Shown here piece after piece: positions 50,618 to 59,450 of a stretch of 64,000 bases of DNA. The notes below the pieces were generated by a model that saw only the letters and a list, made by a program, of their open reading frames with translations, had not been told where the DNA came from and made no database searches. Made by a program: the position numbers and the translations under genes. The stretch lies in the NCBI GenBank assembly GCA_942493125.1, contig OW818667.1, forward strand, positions 434,001 to 498,000, in the 5' to 3' direction. The DNA comes from Fusibacter_C sp942493125 (GTDB taxonomy: Bacteria; Bacillota; Clostridia; Peptostreptococcales; Acidaminobacteraceae). Numbering within the stretch: the stretch's first letter is position 1; each line of letters opens with the position of its first letter.

Positions 50618-52976
50618 GTTTTGCACCTCCTTTTCTTCTAGCAGATGTCAGTAACAATAAACCTTTTAATAGCCCCGTGAAAAGAATGTAAAGGATACTA
50701 ATGGCTGCAATCAAACTGATGAATGTCACTTCATCCTTAGATTTGTCTGCGATAAGAACGAAATTCGCAAGCCCTTTATAATCGAATAGATACTCGACAA
50801 TAATTAAATTTGAAATCATAACAGATGCAAGACCAGTCATAGAAGTAAGCGCATTTTCAAGTACAGGTAAGATCAAATGACCTGTAAAAATACGAAATTT
50901 GCTGATCCCTCTCGATTTTAGAGCAATAAAATAAGGTTTGATGCGCTCTCTACTAAATGCGAGATAGGACATACGGCTTACATAAATCATAGGCATGATC
51001 GACAAAGTTATCAGCGGAAAAATGAAGGCACGCAACGCGCCAAAATCAATCACTTTGTTAATGAGTACGATCAAATAATTAGCAAGTAGAATCCACATGA
51101 TATCAGGTACAGATAATGCCGTTATGCTCATAAAGCTGCGTAATTCAGAATTTTCCTTATCTGAATAGGCATCAAATAAGCCTTTCAAAATGCCGAAAAC
51201 GAGAGCAATCATCGATGCTGACGCAAATAACAATGCACTTTTAAAAAACGCACCTTTGACAAACTCTAAGTTGCCAATCCCCTCACTGAGTAACATCCCA
51301 ATGAAATCGACAGTATGCTTAAACGTCAGATAAGGTGAAAAATTAGTATCTAAAGCACCACCCACTACACCGACATCCATATTTCTAGGTAACTTAGTGA
51401 TTACGACCAACAAAATCAAAATCGTAATTGGCGTAAGCAATGTCCCCAATTTTTGTACAATTTGGACAGGAGCGCTGAGATAAAGACCCTTAAGTCTTGG
51501 AGAATGATCTTTATATTGCTCTAGTGCATAAAGTACAAACAAATAAATTGCTAGTATTACCAGCAAAAGAAATGCATCATCTGATAGCACTTGCCATGGA
51601 TTTTGCGAATACAAAGTGGCTTCCACATACTGAAGAATCAACATAAGATCTGAGGTTAGAACATCTTGGGAGATGCCTTCTATAGTATCCGTCATTTGAT
51701 GATGGACACCAATGCCATGTGAAATGGTTACTGCAGGAATATCTGCCGCTTCATATACACCATTATAAGCGATTGAATTTCTGGGTGTTTCATATGGAAT
51801 ATTTAAATCTTGGGCAACTAAAGCGATTTTAGACAATGGTATTGATGCATTATCACCAGAACTAGATAATTGCACCATAGTGCCATCCGAACCGCCTAAG
51901 CGATCTAGTGCTATCACTTGAACGTTCTCTTTAGTCATGCCTAAATGATCGATTAGTGCACTAACGCCCTGCTGATCGGATTCTCCAGCGTTAAGCGCTG
52001 CGAATATCACAGTCTTATCAGGTTGAACGCTTTCATATTGCGTTTTCATAGTTTGGGCGATTTCTATAAATGCGGCAATACCTGAAGCGTTGTCTAAAGC
52101 TCCAGGAAAAAAGCTTGTGCCACCATAAGTGCCAACGTGATCTAGATGCGCTGTTATGATCACAGTATGATCTTTGGACTTGCCTTCGATCGTTGCAAGT
52201 ATATTCGCCGTTTTAACCGTTTGAAACGCTATTTTTTGTTCGATAGACGCACCATGGATATATCCATATATCGTTCCTGCAGGTACTACGGCAGCAGGTT
52301 CAATCTGGTCCAATCTCGCAACATTTTTAAGCTTTAAATATAGTTCTCTGGTGATATAACCGATGCCTATTGTATTTCCCGTCTTTGAGCCCATCTCCAA
52401 ATTCAACTTCTCGATGTAGGTTTCAAGACTCGTGTCTGAGTTTCCTTCATAATAAAGGATGCCAACAGCACCGGCATCGATGATGGTCTGTAAACTATCG
52501 CCAATCAATGGATGCGCTTGCGTGACGACGACCTTCCCCTTTAATGTTTCCAGAGGCATCTTATACACATTATCATCTGCAAAGACGAGATCACCTGAAT
52601 AATCTATGCTACCACCAGGTCCCCACGATATAAATTTGTAATCTTCATGTCGGTTATACTGAACTGCCTTCCCTTCTTCATCCAAAAAAGTGAAAATGGA
52701 CGACGCATCAAAAAACGGAATTTGTGCAATAAAAGGCTGCTCGATAGGTTCGAGGCCAATCTGCTCAAATTTCGATTTTACGTAGTCCATGGCAAGTCTG
52801 TTGCCAGGTGTACCAGTTTGTCTGCCTTCAAATTCGGACGATGCAAGTTTCTCGATGTCTGTCATGACGTTCGAGGCATCATAGTGCTCCGGATTGAATG
52901 GATCAGGCATTTTCATTGCATAAAACAATGCTAAGGTGGCAACGGCTGTAATAAATAGTACGGCTATCTTCTTCAT
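50610..52976 (-). CDS. M28 peptidase fused to DppB-type ABC permease
   Basis: The 788-residue protein has an N-terminal membrane anchor (3-20), an M28 aminopeptidase domain with an inserted PA domain (about 115-235), and, from about 465, eight or so helices ending in an OppB/DppB permease (about 570-785) with EAA loop ALKSRGISKFRIFTGHLILP. M28 ligands: His277 and Asp279 in AHLDH, Asp295 in GALDN, Glu332 in GES, Asp358, His426 in HHQMTD. The usual second Glu of GEE is Ser333. It probably trims peptides outside the membrane next to the pore. ATG 52976 follows AGAGGG; a frame extending upstream runs into the tRNA and is not the start. Confidence 0.88.
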   Translation of the reverse strand: MKKIAVLFITAVATLALFYAMKMPDPFNPEHYDASNVMTDIEKLASSEFEGRQTGTPGNRLAMDYVKSKFEQIGLEPIEQPFIAQIPFFDASSIFTFLDEEGKAVQYNRHEDYKFISWGPGGSIDYSGDLVFADDNVYKMPLETLKGKVVVTQAHPLIGDSLQTIIDAGAVGILYYEGNSDTSLETYIEKLNLEMGSKTGNTIGIGYITRELYLKLKNVARLDQIEPAAVVPAGTIYGYIHGASIEQKIAFQTVKTANILATIEGKSKDHTVIITAHLDHVGTYGGTSFFPGALDNASGIAAFIEIAQTMKTQYESVQPDKTVIFAALNAGESDQQGVSALIDHLGMTKENVQVIALDRLGGSDGTMVQLSSSGDNASIPLSKIALVAQDLNIPYETPRNSIAYNGVYEAADIPAVTISHGIGVHHQMTDTIEGISQDVLTSDLMLILQYVEATLYSQNPWQVLSDDAFLLLVILAIYLFVLYALEQYKDHSPRLKGLYLSAPVQIVQKLGTLLTPITILILLVVITKLPRNMDVGVVGGALDTNFSPYLTFKHTVDFIGMLLSEGIGNLEFVKGAFFKSALLFASASMIALVFGILKGLFDAYSDKENSELRSFMSITALSVPDIMWILLANYLIVLINKVIDFGALRAFIFPLITLSIMPMIYVSRMSYLAFSRERIKPYFIALKSRGISKFRIFTGHLILPVLENALTSMTGLASVMISNLIIVEYLFDYKGLANFVLIADKSKDEVTFISLIAAISILYILFTGLLKGLLLLTSARRKGGAKRV

Positions 52977-52984
52977 GGCACCCT

Positions 52985-53008
52985 CTTTAATTGGAAATGG
53001 AGGCCAAT
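52985..53008 (-). other. Leader hairpin between tRNA-Gly and the M28-DppB gene
   Basis: On the reverse strand GGAGGC and GCCTCC pair around a six-base loop (about 52998-53015 region), followed by no T-run. It could be a weak tRNA 3' terminator, a processing signal, or a structure in the leader of the transporter mRNA. Confidence 0.4.
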
Positions 53009-53029
53009 ACGCCTCCCTTTCACTTTTTT

Positions 53030-53103
53030 TGGAGCGGGTGATGGGAATCGAACCCACACAGCTGGCTTGGGAAGCCAGAACTCTGCCACTAAGCTACACC
53101 CGC
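53030..53103 (-). tRNA. tRNA-Gly (anticodon CCC)
   Basis: The reverse strand folds as a complete tRNA: acceptor GCGGGTG/CACCCGC, anticodon arm CTGGC-TTCCCAA-GCCAG giving anticodon CCC, T-arm TGGG-TTCGATT-CCCA, and encoded 3' TCCA. It reads GGG glycine codons. It lies 54 bases upstream of the M28-DppB start on the same strand. A possible promoter (TTAGAC, 18 bases, TAAGAT) lies just upstream. Confidence 0.95.
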
Positions 53104-53277
53104 ATTTTCTGAATTAACTTCTATTTCTAGAATTATCTTAGCATAAATTATTTAGTTAGTCTAACAAAAATGAAATAATTCACACTATTCTGACATTAAG
53201 AAAATGTAACATAGGTGACTGAAACGGGGTAATATATAAGATATACTGTGATTACAATAAAGCAACTAGGAGGCAAC

Positions 53278-53634
53278 ATGGAACAATTTATTAAGAATAT
53301 TGAATTTTCAACACCACTTGCAATGGAAACACTGGTTATGTACCAAGAAGGTCAAGTCGTAAGCCGTACCTTAGCTCAAAATAAGCATATGAATATGACG
53401 CTTTTCGCATTTGATAAAAATGAGGAAATCAGCTCACACGCTTCATCTGGTGATGCAATGGTTTATATTTTAGATGGCGAATCAGAAGTGACAATCGGCG
53501 AAGACCTCTTTACCGTAAAAGCAGGCGAAACCATCGTCATGCCAGCTGGTATCCCTCATGCACTTCTCGCAAAAGAGCGTTTTAAAATGATGTTGATCGT
53601 CGTTTTTAAACCAGCTGATGTCGTCAATTTTTAG
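53278..53634 (+). CDS. Cupin-domain protein
   Basis: The 118-residue protein is a single small beta-barrel cupin. Motif 1 resembles SSHASSGDAMVYILDGE (one His and one Glu of the usual metal set) and motif 2 is VMPAGIPHALLAKE with the second His. It may bind a metal and a small ligand; function is not predictable. Start at 53278, preceded by TAGGAGG; an in-frame ATT/ATG further upstream has no ribosome binding site. It has its own terminator. Confidence 0.88.
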   Translation: MEQFIKNIEFSTPLAMETLVMYQEGQVVSRTLAQNKHMNMTLFAFDKNEEISSHASSGDAMVYILDGESEVTIGEDLFTVKAGETIVMPAGIPHALLAKERFKMMLIVVFKPADVVNF

Positions 53635-53668
53635 TTCAAAAACAGCTATTGAAGCAAATTAAGCATAG

Positions 53669-53703
53669 AAAAACCTGAGAGTGTCACATCTCAGGTTTTT
53701 TGT
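53669..53703 (+). terminator. Terminator of the cupin gene
   Basis: Perfect stem AAACCTGAGA/TCTCAGGTTT with an eight-base loop and a run of Ts. Confidence 0.9.
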
Positions 53704-53752
53704 TGTCATAAAGGAGGAATTGCCTCGTACCAATTTTAAGATATCACACGAA

Positions 53753-55192
53753 TCACCAGCCGAGGAAAGAAAAATGCATATAGTCGTTGCTCATCGACCA
53801 AGCATCGCCACCCCATGAAAAACCATATTTTTTGAATGTCGTAACGACATCGCCAATTGGCAAGATAGAATACGGGCTGTCTCCAGGTTTCCAGAATGAG
53901 CCTGCAACAACTCGACCATCAGATCGTATCATGTAGTTTTCAGCGGCATTGATGTCAAGAGCCAGTCCCCACCGATGTTCCGATGTTTCACTTGATCGCC
54001 AAGCGTAGCCACCCAGATCTTTGACTGGAAATTTTTCCTTGCCGTTATAGATTTCTTTAAAGATTTGTACAACTGTATTTGCAATGCCTTTATTGACAGT
54101 AACATTTCTTTTTCCAGGTGTTTTCATTCCATTGCTTCCTAACACCCATACTTCAACGGATACTGTAACAAGATGCTTTTTAGCTTCTTCTGCCGTTTGG
54201 TAACGCTGTGCATCCGCAGATCCAAATACAGAAGCTACTTTTACAGCATTGGTTCCAAGTCGAACCATGAGCTCAGAAGGTGAATACATTTCTTCAAGCG
54301 TACGAGGATCTCTATCCCCTCTACGACCGCCTCTACTTGCAGTCTCTTCTGCTGGTGTATCAACGACGTATTGATCAAAATTCAAACCGTTATCTTTGGG
54401 AATCGGGGCTGTATTCGGCGTTGCCTCTGTCACTGCTAAAGGTGTAGATGCTGGTATTGCTGCCGGTGTCGCAGGTGGTGGCGTTGCAACTAATGTATTG
54501 ATTTTTTCTATAGCTTGAGTTGCTTCTCTGCCTTTATTAGGCTCAGCAACGATTGTCTTAACTGCATTTTGAAGGATTATAAACGCTTCAGCTCTCGTTG
54601 TGACTTGCTTAGGTGCCAATTGCTTATCTTTTGTTCCCGATACGATATAACGGCTAACCATCATAGCTGATGCCTCTTTTGCCCAAGGGCTCAACACATC
54701 TGCATCTGAAAATTGTCCGTTGATTTCTTTGATTACTGATGGAGCAATTGCATCAACGTCTTGAATTTTATTGATCAACTTTTGAATCATGACAAACATT
54801 TCTTCTCGCTTTATTGGGCCATATGGTTTGAAGTTTCCATTTGGATAACCACTTACAAGTTCTAAATTATATGCTAAATCCGCAAAAGCGTTACTGTCGT
54901 CATTGAAGACATCTTTACCCCATGTTTCTGGTAGCTCACCCGATACGCGAATATATGCTAACACAATGGCTTCAGCAAACTCGCCTCTTGTGATAGGCAA
55001 CTTGAGAGATTTGTTCTCGTAACCACTAGGTAAAATGCCCCACTCATAAGCTTCTGTTATGCCTGTTGCATACCAAGGTGCTGGCGTTACATCTGCAAAG
55101 CTTAATTGTCCTGAAAAGCAGACAGCTGTTATCAAAATCATGATTAGTGTCGTGCTAATAGATCTATTGAAATAACGGTTGACTGTTCTCAT
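53753..55192 (-). CDS. SLH-anchored D-alanyl-D-alanine carboxypeptidase, VanY/M15 family
   Basis: The 479-residue secreted protein has a signal peptide (about 1-33), three SLH modules (about 36-215: LPITRGEFAEAIVLAY, GNFKPYGPIKREEMFVMIQKL, VTTRAEAFIILQNAV), a Pro/Ala/Thr linker (about 235-265) and a C-terminal M15 domain (about 305-479). Zinc ligands lie in SEHRWGLALD (Ser404, His406, Asp413) and at YMHF (His473). It should be held on the wall by the SLH modules and trim stem peptides or act as an L,D/D,D-peptidase. It is the second M15 enzyme in the window. GGAGGATATGCG precedes the ATG. Confidence 0.9.
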   Translation of the reverse strand: MRTVNRYFNRSISTTLIMILITAVCFSGQLSFADVTPAPWYATGITEAYEWGILPSGYENKSLKLPITRGEFAEAIVLAYIRVSGELPETWGKDVFNDDSNAFADLAYNLELVSGYPNGNFKPYGPIKREEMFVMIQKLINKIQDVDAIAPSVIKEINGQFSDADVLSPWAKEASAMMVSRYIVSGTKDKQLAPKQVTTRAEAFIILQNAVKTIVAEPNKGREATQAIEKINTLVATPPPATPAAIPASTPLAVTEATPNTAPIPKDNGLNFDQYVVDTPAEETASRGGRRGDRDPRTLEEMYSPSELMVRLGTNAVKVASVFGSADAQRYQTAEEAKKHLVTVSVEVWVLGSNGMKTPGKRNVTVNKGIANTVVQIFKEIYNGKEKFPVKDLGGYAWRSSETSEHRWGLALDINAAENYMIRSDGRVVAGSFWKPGDSPYSILPIGDVVTTFKKYGFSWGGDAWSMSNDYMHFSFLGW

Positions 55193-55211
55193 CGCATATC
55201 CTCCAATTAAA

Positions 55212-55304
55212 AAAACATATGTGTTGTTATGGAAATTGCAATTTCCATAGTTAACAAATAAACACTATAACAAGTGTTTTTTGTTATCATAACACATATG
55301 TTTT
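55212..55304. repeat. 93-bp element with perfect 14-bp terminal inverted repeats
   Basis: AAAACATATGTGTT (55212-55225) and AACACATATGTTTT (55291-55304) are exact reverse complements. Inside lie a perfect palindrome around GGAAATTGCAATTTCC (55228-55249), a copy of the dispersed repeat, and a second inverted repeat AACACT/AGTGTT. The whole can fold into a branched structure. It lies between ptsI and the SLH/VanY gene, in the presumed leader of the latter. No coding potential. Confidence 0.7.
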
Positions 55305-55389
55305 GATTTTTCTTTAATTATACAGATATAATGCTAGTGAAGAAATTAATAGGGACAATGGTCCCGAATCATAGTAAATATCAGGGACC

Positions 55390-57018
55390 TTATGTCGTAA
55401 TTTTAAGATATCCAGCGATCGCTTCTTTCACATCGAGGATATTCGACCCTGACATGGAAAATTCATCAAGCCCCATATCAAACAAGAGTTTTGTCGCTCT
55501 GAGATCGCCAGCCATCTCACCACACATGCCGCACCATATACCAGCATCGTGAGCAGCATCAATAGACATTTTGATCAATCTCAAAACCGCTGGATTCATA
55601 GGGTCATATAAATGCGAAATGTTTGAATTCATGCGATCAACTGCCAAAGTATATTGGATTAAATCATTCGTTCCAATGCTGAAAAAGTCAACTTCTTTTG
55701 CCAACAAATCTGCAACTATTGCAGCAGATGGAATCTCGATCATAATGCCAATCGGCGTGTCAGATTTAAATGGAATGCCTGCTTCAGTAAGTTCCATTTT
55801 ACATGATTCTATGATCGCCTTTGCCTTGAGAATTTCATCGAGTGTGCCAATCATTGGAAGCATGATATGAACATCTCCATATACACCAGCTCGAAGCAAT
55901 GCTTTGATTTGTGCTTTGAACATATCTTCATATTTAAAGCAAAGTCTTATCGCACGCAATCCTAAAAATGGATTCATTTCAGGATCGAGCTCTAAATAAG
56001 GTATTTGTTTGTCGCCGCCAATATCTAACGTACGTATGACAACTGACTTTCCCGCCATTTTCTCAGCAACTGTCTTATAGATTATAAATTGCTCTTCTTC
56101 TGTCGGCATCGTTTCACGGTCCATAAACACAAACTCCGTTCTGAAAAGGCCAATGCCATCTGCCCCATTCTCTATGACAGCGTCAAGGTCTTTCACAGAG
56201 CCGATGTTACCAGCGATCAGAATATCTCGGCCATCATCGTACTTCAGTTTTAAGTCCTTATATTTTTTTAGGTCTTCTCGTTTTTTCAGATACGCCATTT
56301 TAAGCATCTCGTAGTGCGCGAGTGTTTGTGCATCTGGATCGAGGATCGCAATGCCATTTACGCCGTCAATGATGACCGGTTGGCCATTCACAACTTTTTT
56401 ACTAATGTCACTCAATCCGACAACAGCACATATTTCAAGACTTCTAGCCATGATGGCACTATGTGATGTGACGCCGCCTATGTCTGTCAAGAAACCAATG
56501 ACTTTGCTTTTGTCCAGCTGAGCTGTATCTGATGGTGTCAAATCATGAGCGACGATGATCGTGTTTTCTGGTAGAGAAGTGTCACTGTCTTGTATGCCCA
56601 ATGCATTGCGGATTAATCGATTGCCAACGTCAACAATATCTGCTGCACGTTCTTTCATATAAGCATTTTCCATTTGATCAAAAAGTGTCTTATAAAAAAG
56701 CTTCACTTTCTCGATGGCTGCAACCGTTTGTAATGATTCAGTCTGAATCGTTTCCTCGATCGCGCCAATAAACTCTGGATCTTCAAGAAACATCATATGG
56801 CTGTCGAATACTTTCGCTTCTTCTTCACCTATCGTTTCAGCTGTTTTCTGTCTAATTTTTTGAAGCTGCATACGAGATGCCTCAACTGCGTCCTTAAGTT
56901 TGCATAATGATGCGTTAGCATCTGTGCATGGCGTTTTATCAATCTCAATTTCATTTTGCGCCATGATGTAAATTTGACCAATTGCGTACCCCTTTGATGC
57001 CGCTATCCCTTTTAACAT
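55390..57018 (-). CDS. ptsI: PTS Enzyme I (phosphoenolpyruvate-protein phosphotransferase)
   Basis: The 542-residue cytosolic enzyme takes the phosphate from phosphoenolpyruvate and passes it to HPr. GGVTSHSAIMARSLEI near 182-197 carries the phosphorylated His. The C-terminal barrel has GIGLFRTEFVFMD, LGLRAIRLC, EIPSAA and GTNDLIQYTLAVDR, all Enzyme I signatures; the last includes the PEP-binding region. Length is slightly under the usual 570. It is the last gene of a IIA-IIB-PRD regulator-EI operon; no HPr gene is present. AAGGGG precedes the ATG. Confidence 0.95.
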   Translation of the reverse strand: MLKGIAASKGYAIGQIYIMAQNEIEIDKTPCTDANASLCKLKDAVEASRMQLQKIRQKTAETIGEEEAKVFDSHMMFLEDPEFIGAIEETIQTESLQTVAAIEKVKLFYKTLFDQMENAYMKERAADIVDVGNRLIRNALGIQDSDTSLPENTIIVAHDLTPSDTAQLDKSKVIGFLTDIGGVTSHSAIMARSLEICAVVGLSDISKKVVNGQPVIIDGVNGIAILDPDAQTLAHYEMLKMAYLKKREDLKKYKDLKLKYDDGRDILIAGNIGSVKDLDAVIENGADGIGLFRTEFVFMDRETMPTEEEQFIIYKTVAEKMAGKSVVIRTLDIGGDKQIPYLELDPEMNPFLGLRAIRLCFKYEDMFKAQIKALLRAGVYGDVHIMLPMIGTLDEILKAKAIIESCKMELTEAGIPFKSDTPIGIMIEIPSAAIVADLLAKEVDFFSIGTNDLIQYTLAVDRMNSNISHLYDPMNPAVLRLIKMSIDAAHDAGIWCGMCGEMAGDLRATKLLFDMGLDEFSMSGSNILDVKEAIAGYLKITT

Positions 57019-57034
57019 CTATTGCCACCCCTTT

Positions 57035-58969
57035 TTAATAAAAATCGACTTGATCGACGTATTGCTCAATCATTTTTTGTACCTGCTCAAATGATTCGGA
57101 TTTTATCAGTTCATAGACAAATTGAATATTGCCAGTCGCTGACTTGGCCACACTTAAAGACAAAAATGGTGCCGCTTCTTCTCGCCCATTTATGACGAGT
57201 AAGACAAGTTGACAAACCTCTTTATCCCATATGATTGGGCGCTTGAGTTTGCCGATAGCTATGATTGGCGACATTGCCGCAGGCAATAGTGTGTGCGGTA
57301 TTGCGACGCTATTGCCACGCTCACAAGATGATATGGTCTCTCTTTCGAGAATCATTTCCAGCGCATTTGAATCAATTGTGTAACTTTTAGATATTTCATT
57401 AAAGAGAAATTTGATAATTTCATTCTTATCAACCATCTCTAGGTCAGGAAAATAGAATCTTGCATCAAAACATTGCAAGAAATTTTTAGAATTGACCTGA
57501 GTATGAGAAAAATAGCTTTTCATTTTCATGATATCTTGATCTGTAAAGAAGTAGTTAACGCGTTTGACTTCTATTGGTACATCAAATTGAACCGCTGGAA
57601 TATCCGTAATAATACAGTCGAACTGTGACACATCTAAATAAGGTATTTCATAGAATTCAGCTGCTTCTGCTGTCTCAATAAACTTACCAAAATTGGAATA
57701 GAGCTCATGAATGAACAAATCCGATGCATTTTTTCCATTAGATAAGACCACAAGAACTTTCGATTTCATATGAAAGGACATAAACCTAAAATGCATGTAA
57801 AAACGATAGGATAAAAAAGCGATTTCTGTTTCCTGAATTTCTAAGCCAATTTGGTTTGTAAGCCATTTTGATGCGATCACGGCATATTCAAAAGCGGGAT
57901 TGCTTCCCTTGCTTTCAAGAATTCCAACGTCTCTCTTTTCGAACCCATAAGTCACGCGATAGACCATACTTCTAAGGTGTTTTGCAAGTTCGATGTCAAA
58001 ATCAGCATAATCTCCAAAATCCATATGCAACTCTGACTCAATATAAGAAAGTATTGATTTACTATAGTCAATAAAAATACCTTCCTGGTAAACTGAAAAC
58101 GATTCGTTTTTCATAATATTGCGTCGCGATATAATAAAAATCGCTATAAAGGCAATCTCTTCAAGTGGCCAAATATCTAGTTCTAGCGACTCAATGAGCC
58201 TATTTGCCGCTTCATATTCACTTTTACTCCCAATATTGAGCATTTCCTGTTTCGACAAGATCATCGGATGACCTTTGTCGAATCGAAATTCTGAAACGAT
58301 GATGAGTTTGACCAATTTTCTGAGTGAATTTGTTGAAATGGACAGGTTATTTGTTACGAGTGCCTTAATCAACAAATCGTTTATGATCTTTGGATCACGC
58401 TTATAGAGCGAATCATCTTCAATGCTATTTGAATCTTCGTCCACATCGAGATAATCGACGAGTGCTACTCTGAAATGACTTTCTCTACCTTTAATTCTGA
58501 GCCCATATTTTGCACGATGTTCTAATTTCAAATGGTATTTTTTTAAAACACTACGCACTTCTCTCAAATCTTTAGTCAATGTAACACGGCTGATATAGAG
58601 TTCATCTTTTAGATCATCCATTTTAAGATGCGATTCCATGAGCATCAAACGCCTAATAATGTAGTTAACCCTAGATGAAGTATTGGATGGAATCCAGTAG
58701 GCATCTAAATACTTTGCATTGAATGTCTGTAAAAATACTCTAAATTCATTTTCATCGACAATCTCTATTGTGTAGCCACTTCCAGTTTTAGAAATGAGTT
58801 TTGCACCCCCAGCCATCTTGAGTATATCTCCTACAAAGGCCATACAGCTACGAACGGTTTTAGGTGATGCACCCAATATGACGCCTAAGACATCGCTGCT
58901 TAAAGGTTTTTTTGCATTGATCAGATGTTTGACGATGAGGATTTCCCGCTTACCTAACTGATGAATCAT
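57035..58969 (-). CDS. PRD-containing transcriptional regulator with PTS IIB- and IIA-like domains
   Basis: The 644-residue protein has two N-terminal helix-turn-helix regions (about 5-130), two PRD modules (about 190-290 and 300-400), a IIB-like domain (about 405-490) and a C-terminal fructose/mannitol-type IIA domain (about 500-640, phospho-His in NSVAIPHTLL). This is the MtlR/LicR layout: PTS proteins phosphorylate the PRD and IIA histidines and so set activity. It probably controls its own operon or a sugar operon elsewhere. It starts in an ATGA overlap with the IIB gene, with GAGGTT before the ATG. Confidence 0.9.
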   Translation of the reverse strand: MIHQLGKREILIVKHLINAKKPLSSDVLGVILGASPKTVRSCMAFVGDILKMAGGAKLISKTGSGYTIEIVDENEFRVFLQTFNAKYLDAYWIPSNTSSRVNYIIRRLMLMESHLKMDDLKDELYISRVTLTKDLREVRSVLKKYHLKLEHRAKYGLRIKGRESHFRVALVDYLDVDEDSNSIEDDSLYKRDPKIINDLLIKALVTNNLSISTNSLRKLVKLIIVSEFRFDKGHPMILSKQEMLNIGSKSEYEAANRLIESLELDIWPLEEIAFIAIFIISRRNIMKNESFSVYQEGIFIDYSKSILSYIESELHMDFGDYADFDIELAKHLRSMVYRVTYGFEKRDVGILESKGSNPAFEYAVIASKWLTNQIGLEIQETEIAFLSYRFYMHFRFMSFHMKSKVLVVLSNGKNASDLFIHELYSNFGKFIETAEAAEFYEIPYLDVSQFDCIITDIPAVQFDVPIEVKRVNYFFTDQDIMKMKSYFSHTQVNSKNFLQCFDARFYFPDLEMVDKNEIIKFLFNEISKSYTIDSNALEMILERETISSCERGNSVAIPHTLLPAAMSPIIAIGKLKRPIIWDKEVCQLVLLVINGREEAAPFLSLSVAKSATGNIQFVYELIKSESFEQVQKMIEQYVDQVDFY

Positions 58970-59433
58970 AAGATAACCTCAGCTGATTCGCTCGTTGGAA
59001 GACGTTTGAGTGTAAGTTTCACATCCAATTTTCTAAGTTGTTTACAGGCCTCTATGCTTGCTTCTGTCAATGCAACTGTGTCGTTTAATGCCGTGGATGC
59101 ACCTTTAGGTGCTTGATTGCCAAGATTTGCACAATCGACCATGACACCTTGCTTGATGAGCCTAAGCAAATTCTCTGGAGATCTGATGACAAGTAATACG
59201 CGCTGACCGTCGTATGCTCCGGATAGAATTCTTGCTGCTGCTTTTTCAATTGTGAGCACAGATAGACTAACACTCGCTGGTGTAGCAAGCTTTAATGACA
59301 TTTTTAATAAATCAGAACTTGAAGCATCATTATCGACAACCATGATTCGTGTGGCACTTAAGCTGTTTGTCCAAATCATCGCAACTTGGCCGTGAATCAG
59401 GCGATCATCTATTCGAACATGTACAATTGCCAT
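58966..59433 (-). CDS. PTS IIB component, mannose/sorbose family
   Basis: The 155-residue cytosolic protein matches mannose-family IIB: MAIVHVRIDDRLIHGQV puts the phospho-His at 14, followed by VVDNDAS and the C-terminal helix-rich half. It would receive phosphate from IIA and pass it to a sugar held by IIC/IID, but neither is encoded nearby. It lies 17 bases after the IIA gene and overlaps the regulator by four. GGGGAG precedes the ATG. Confidence 0.93.
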   Translation of the reverse strand: MAIVHVRIDDRLIHGQVAMIWTNSLSATRIMVVDNDASSSDLLKMSLKLATPASVSLSVLTIEKAAARILSGAYDGQRVLLVIRSPENLLRLIKQGVMVDCANLGNQAPKGASTALNDTVALTEASIEACKQLRKLDVKLTLKRLPTSESAEVIL

Positions 59434-59450
59434 TTAAACACTCCCCTTTG

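Noticed and set aside
52977..53057. N-terminal extension of the M28-DppB protein into the tRNA
   Set aside because: The extension is translated from tRNA-Gly sequence. The ATG at 52976 has its own ribosome binding site and starts a proper membrane anchor.
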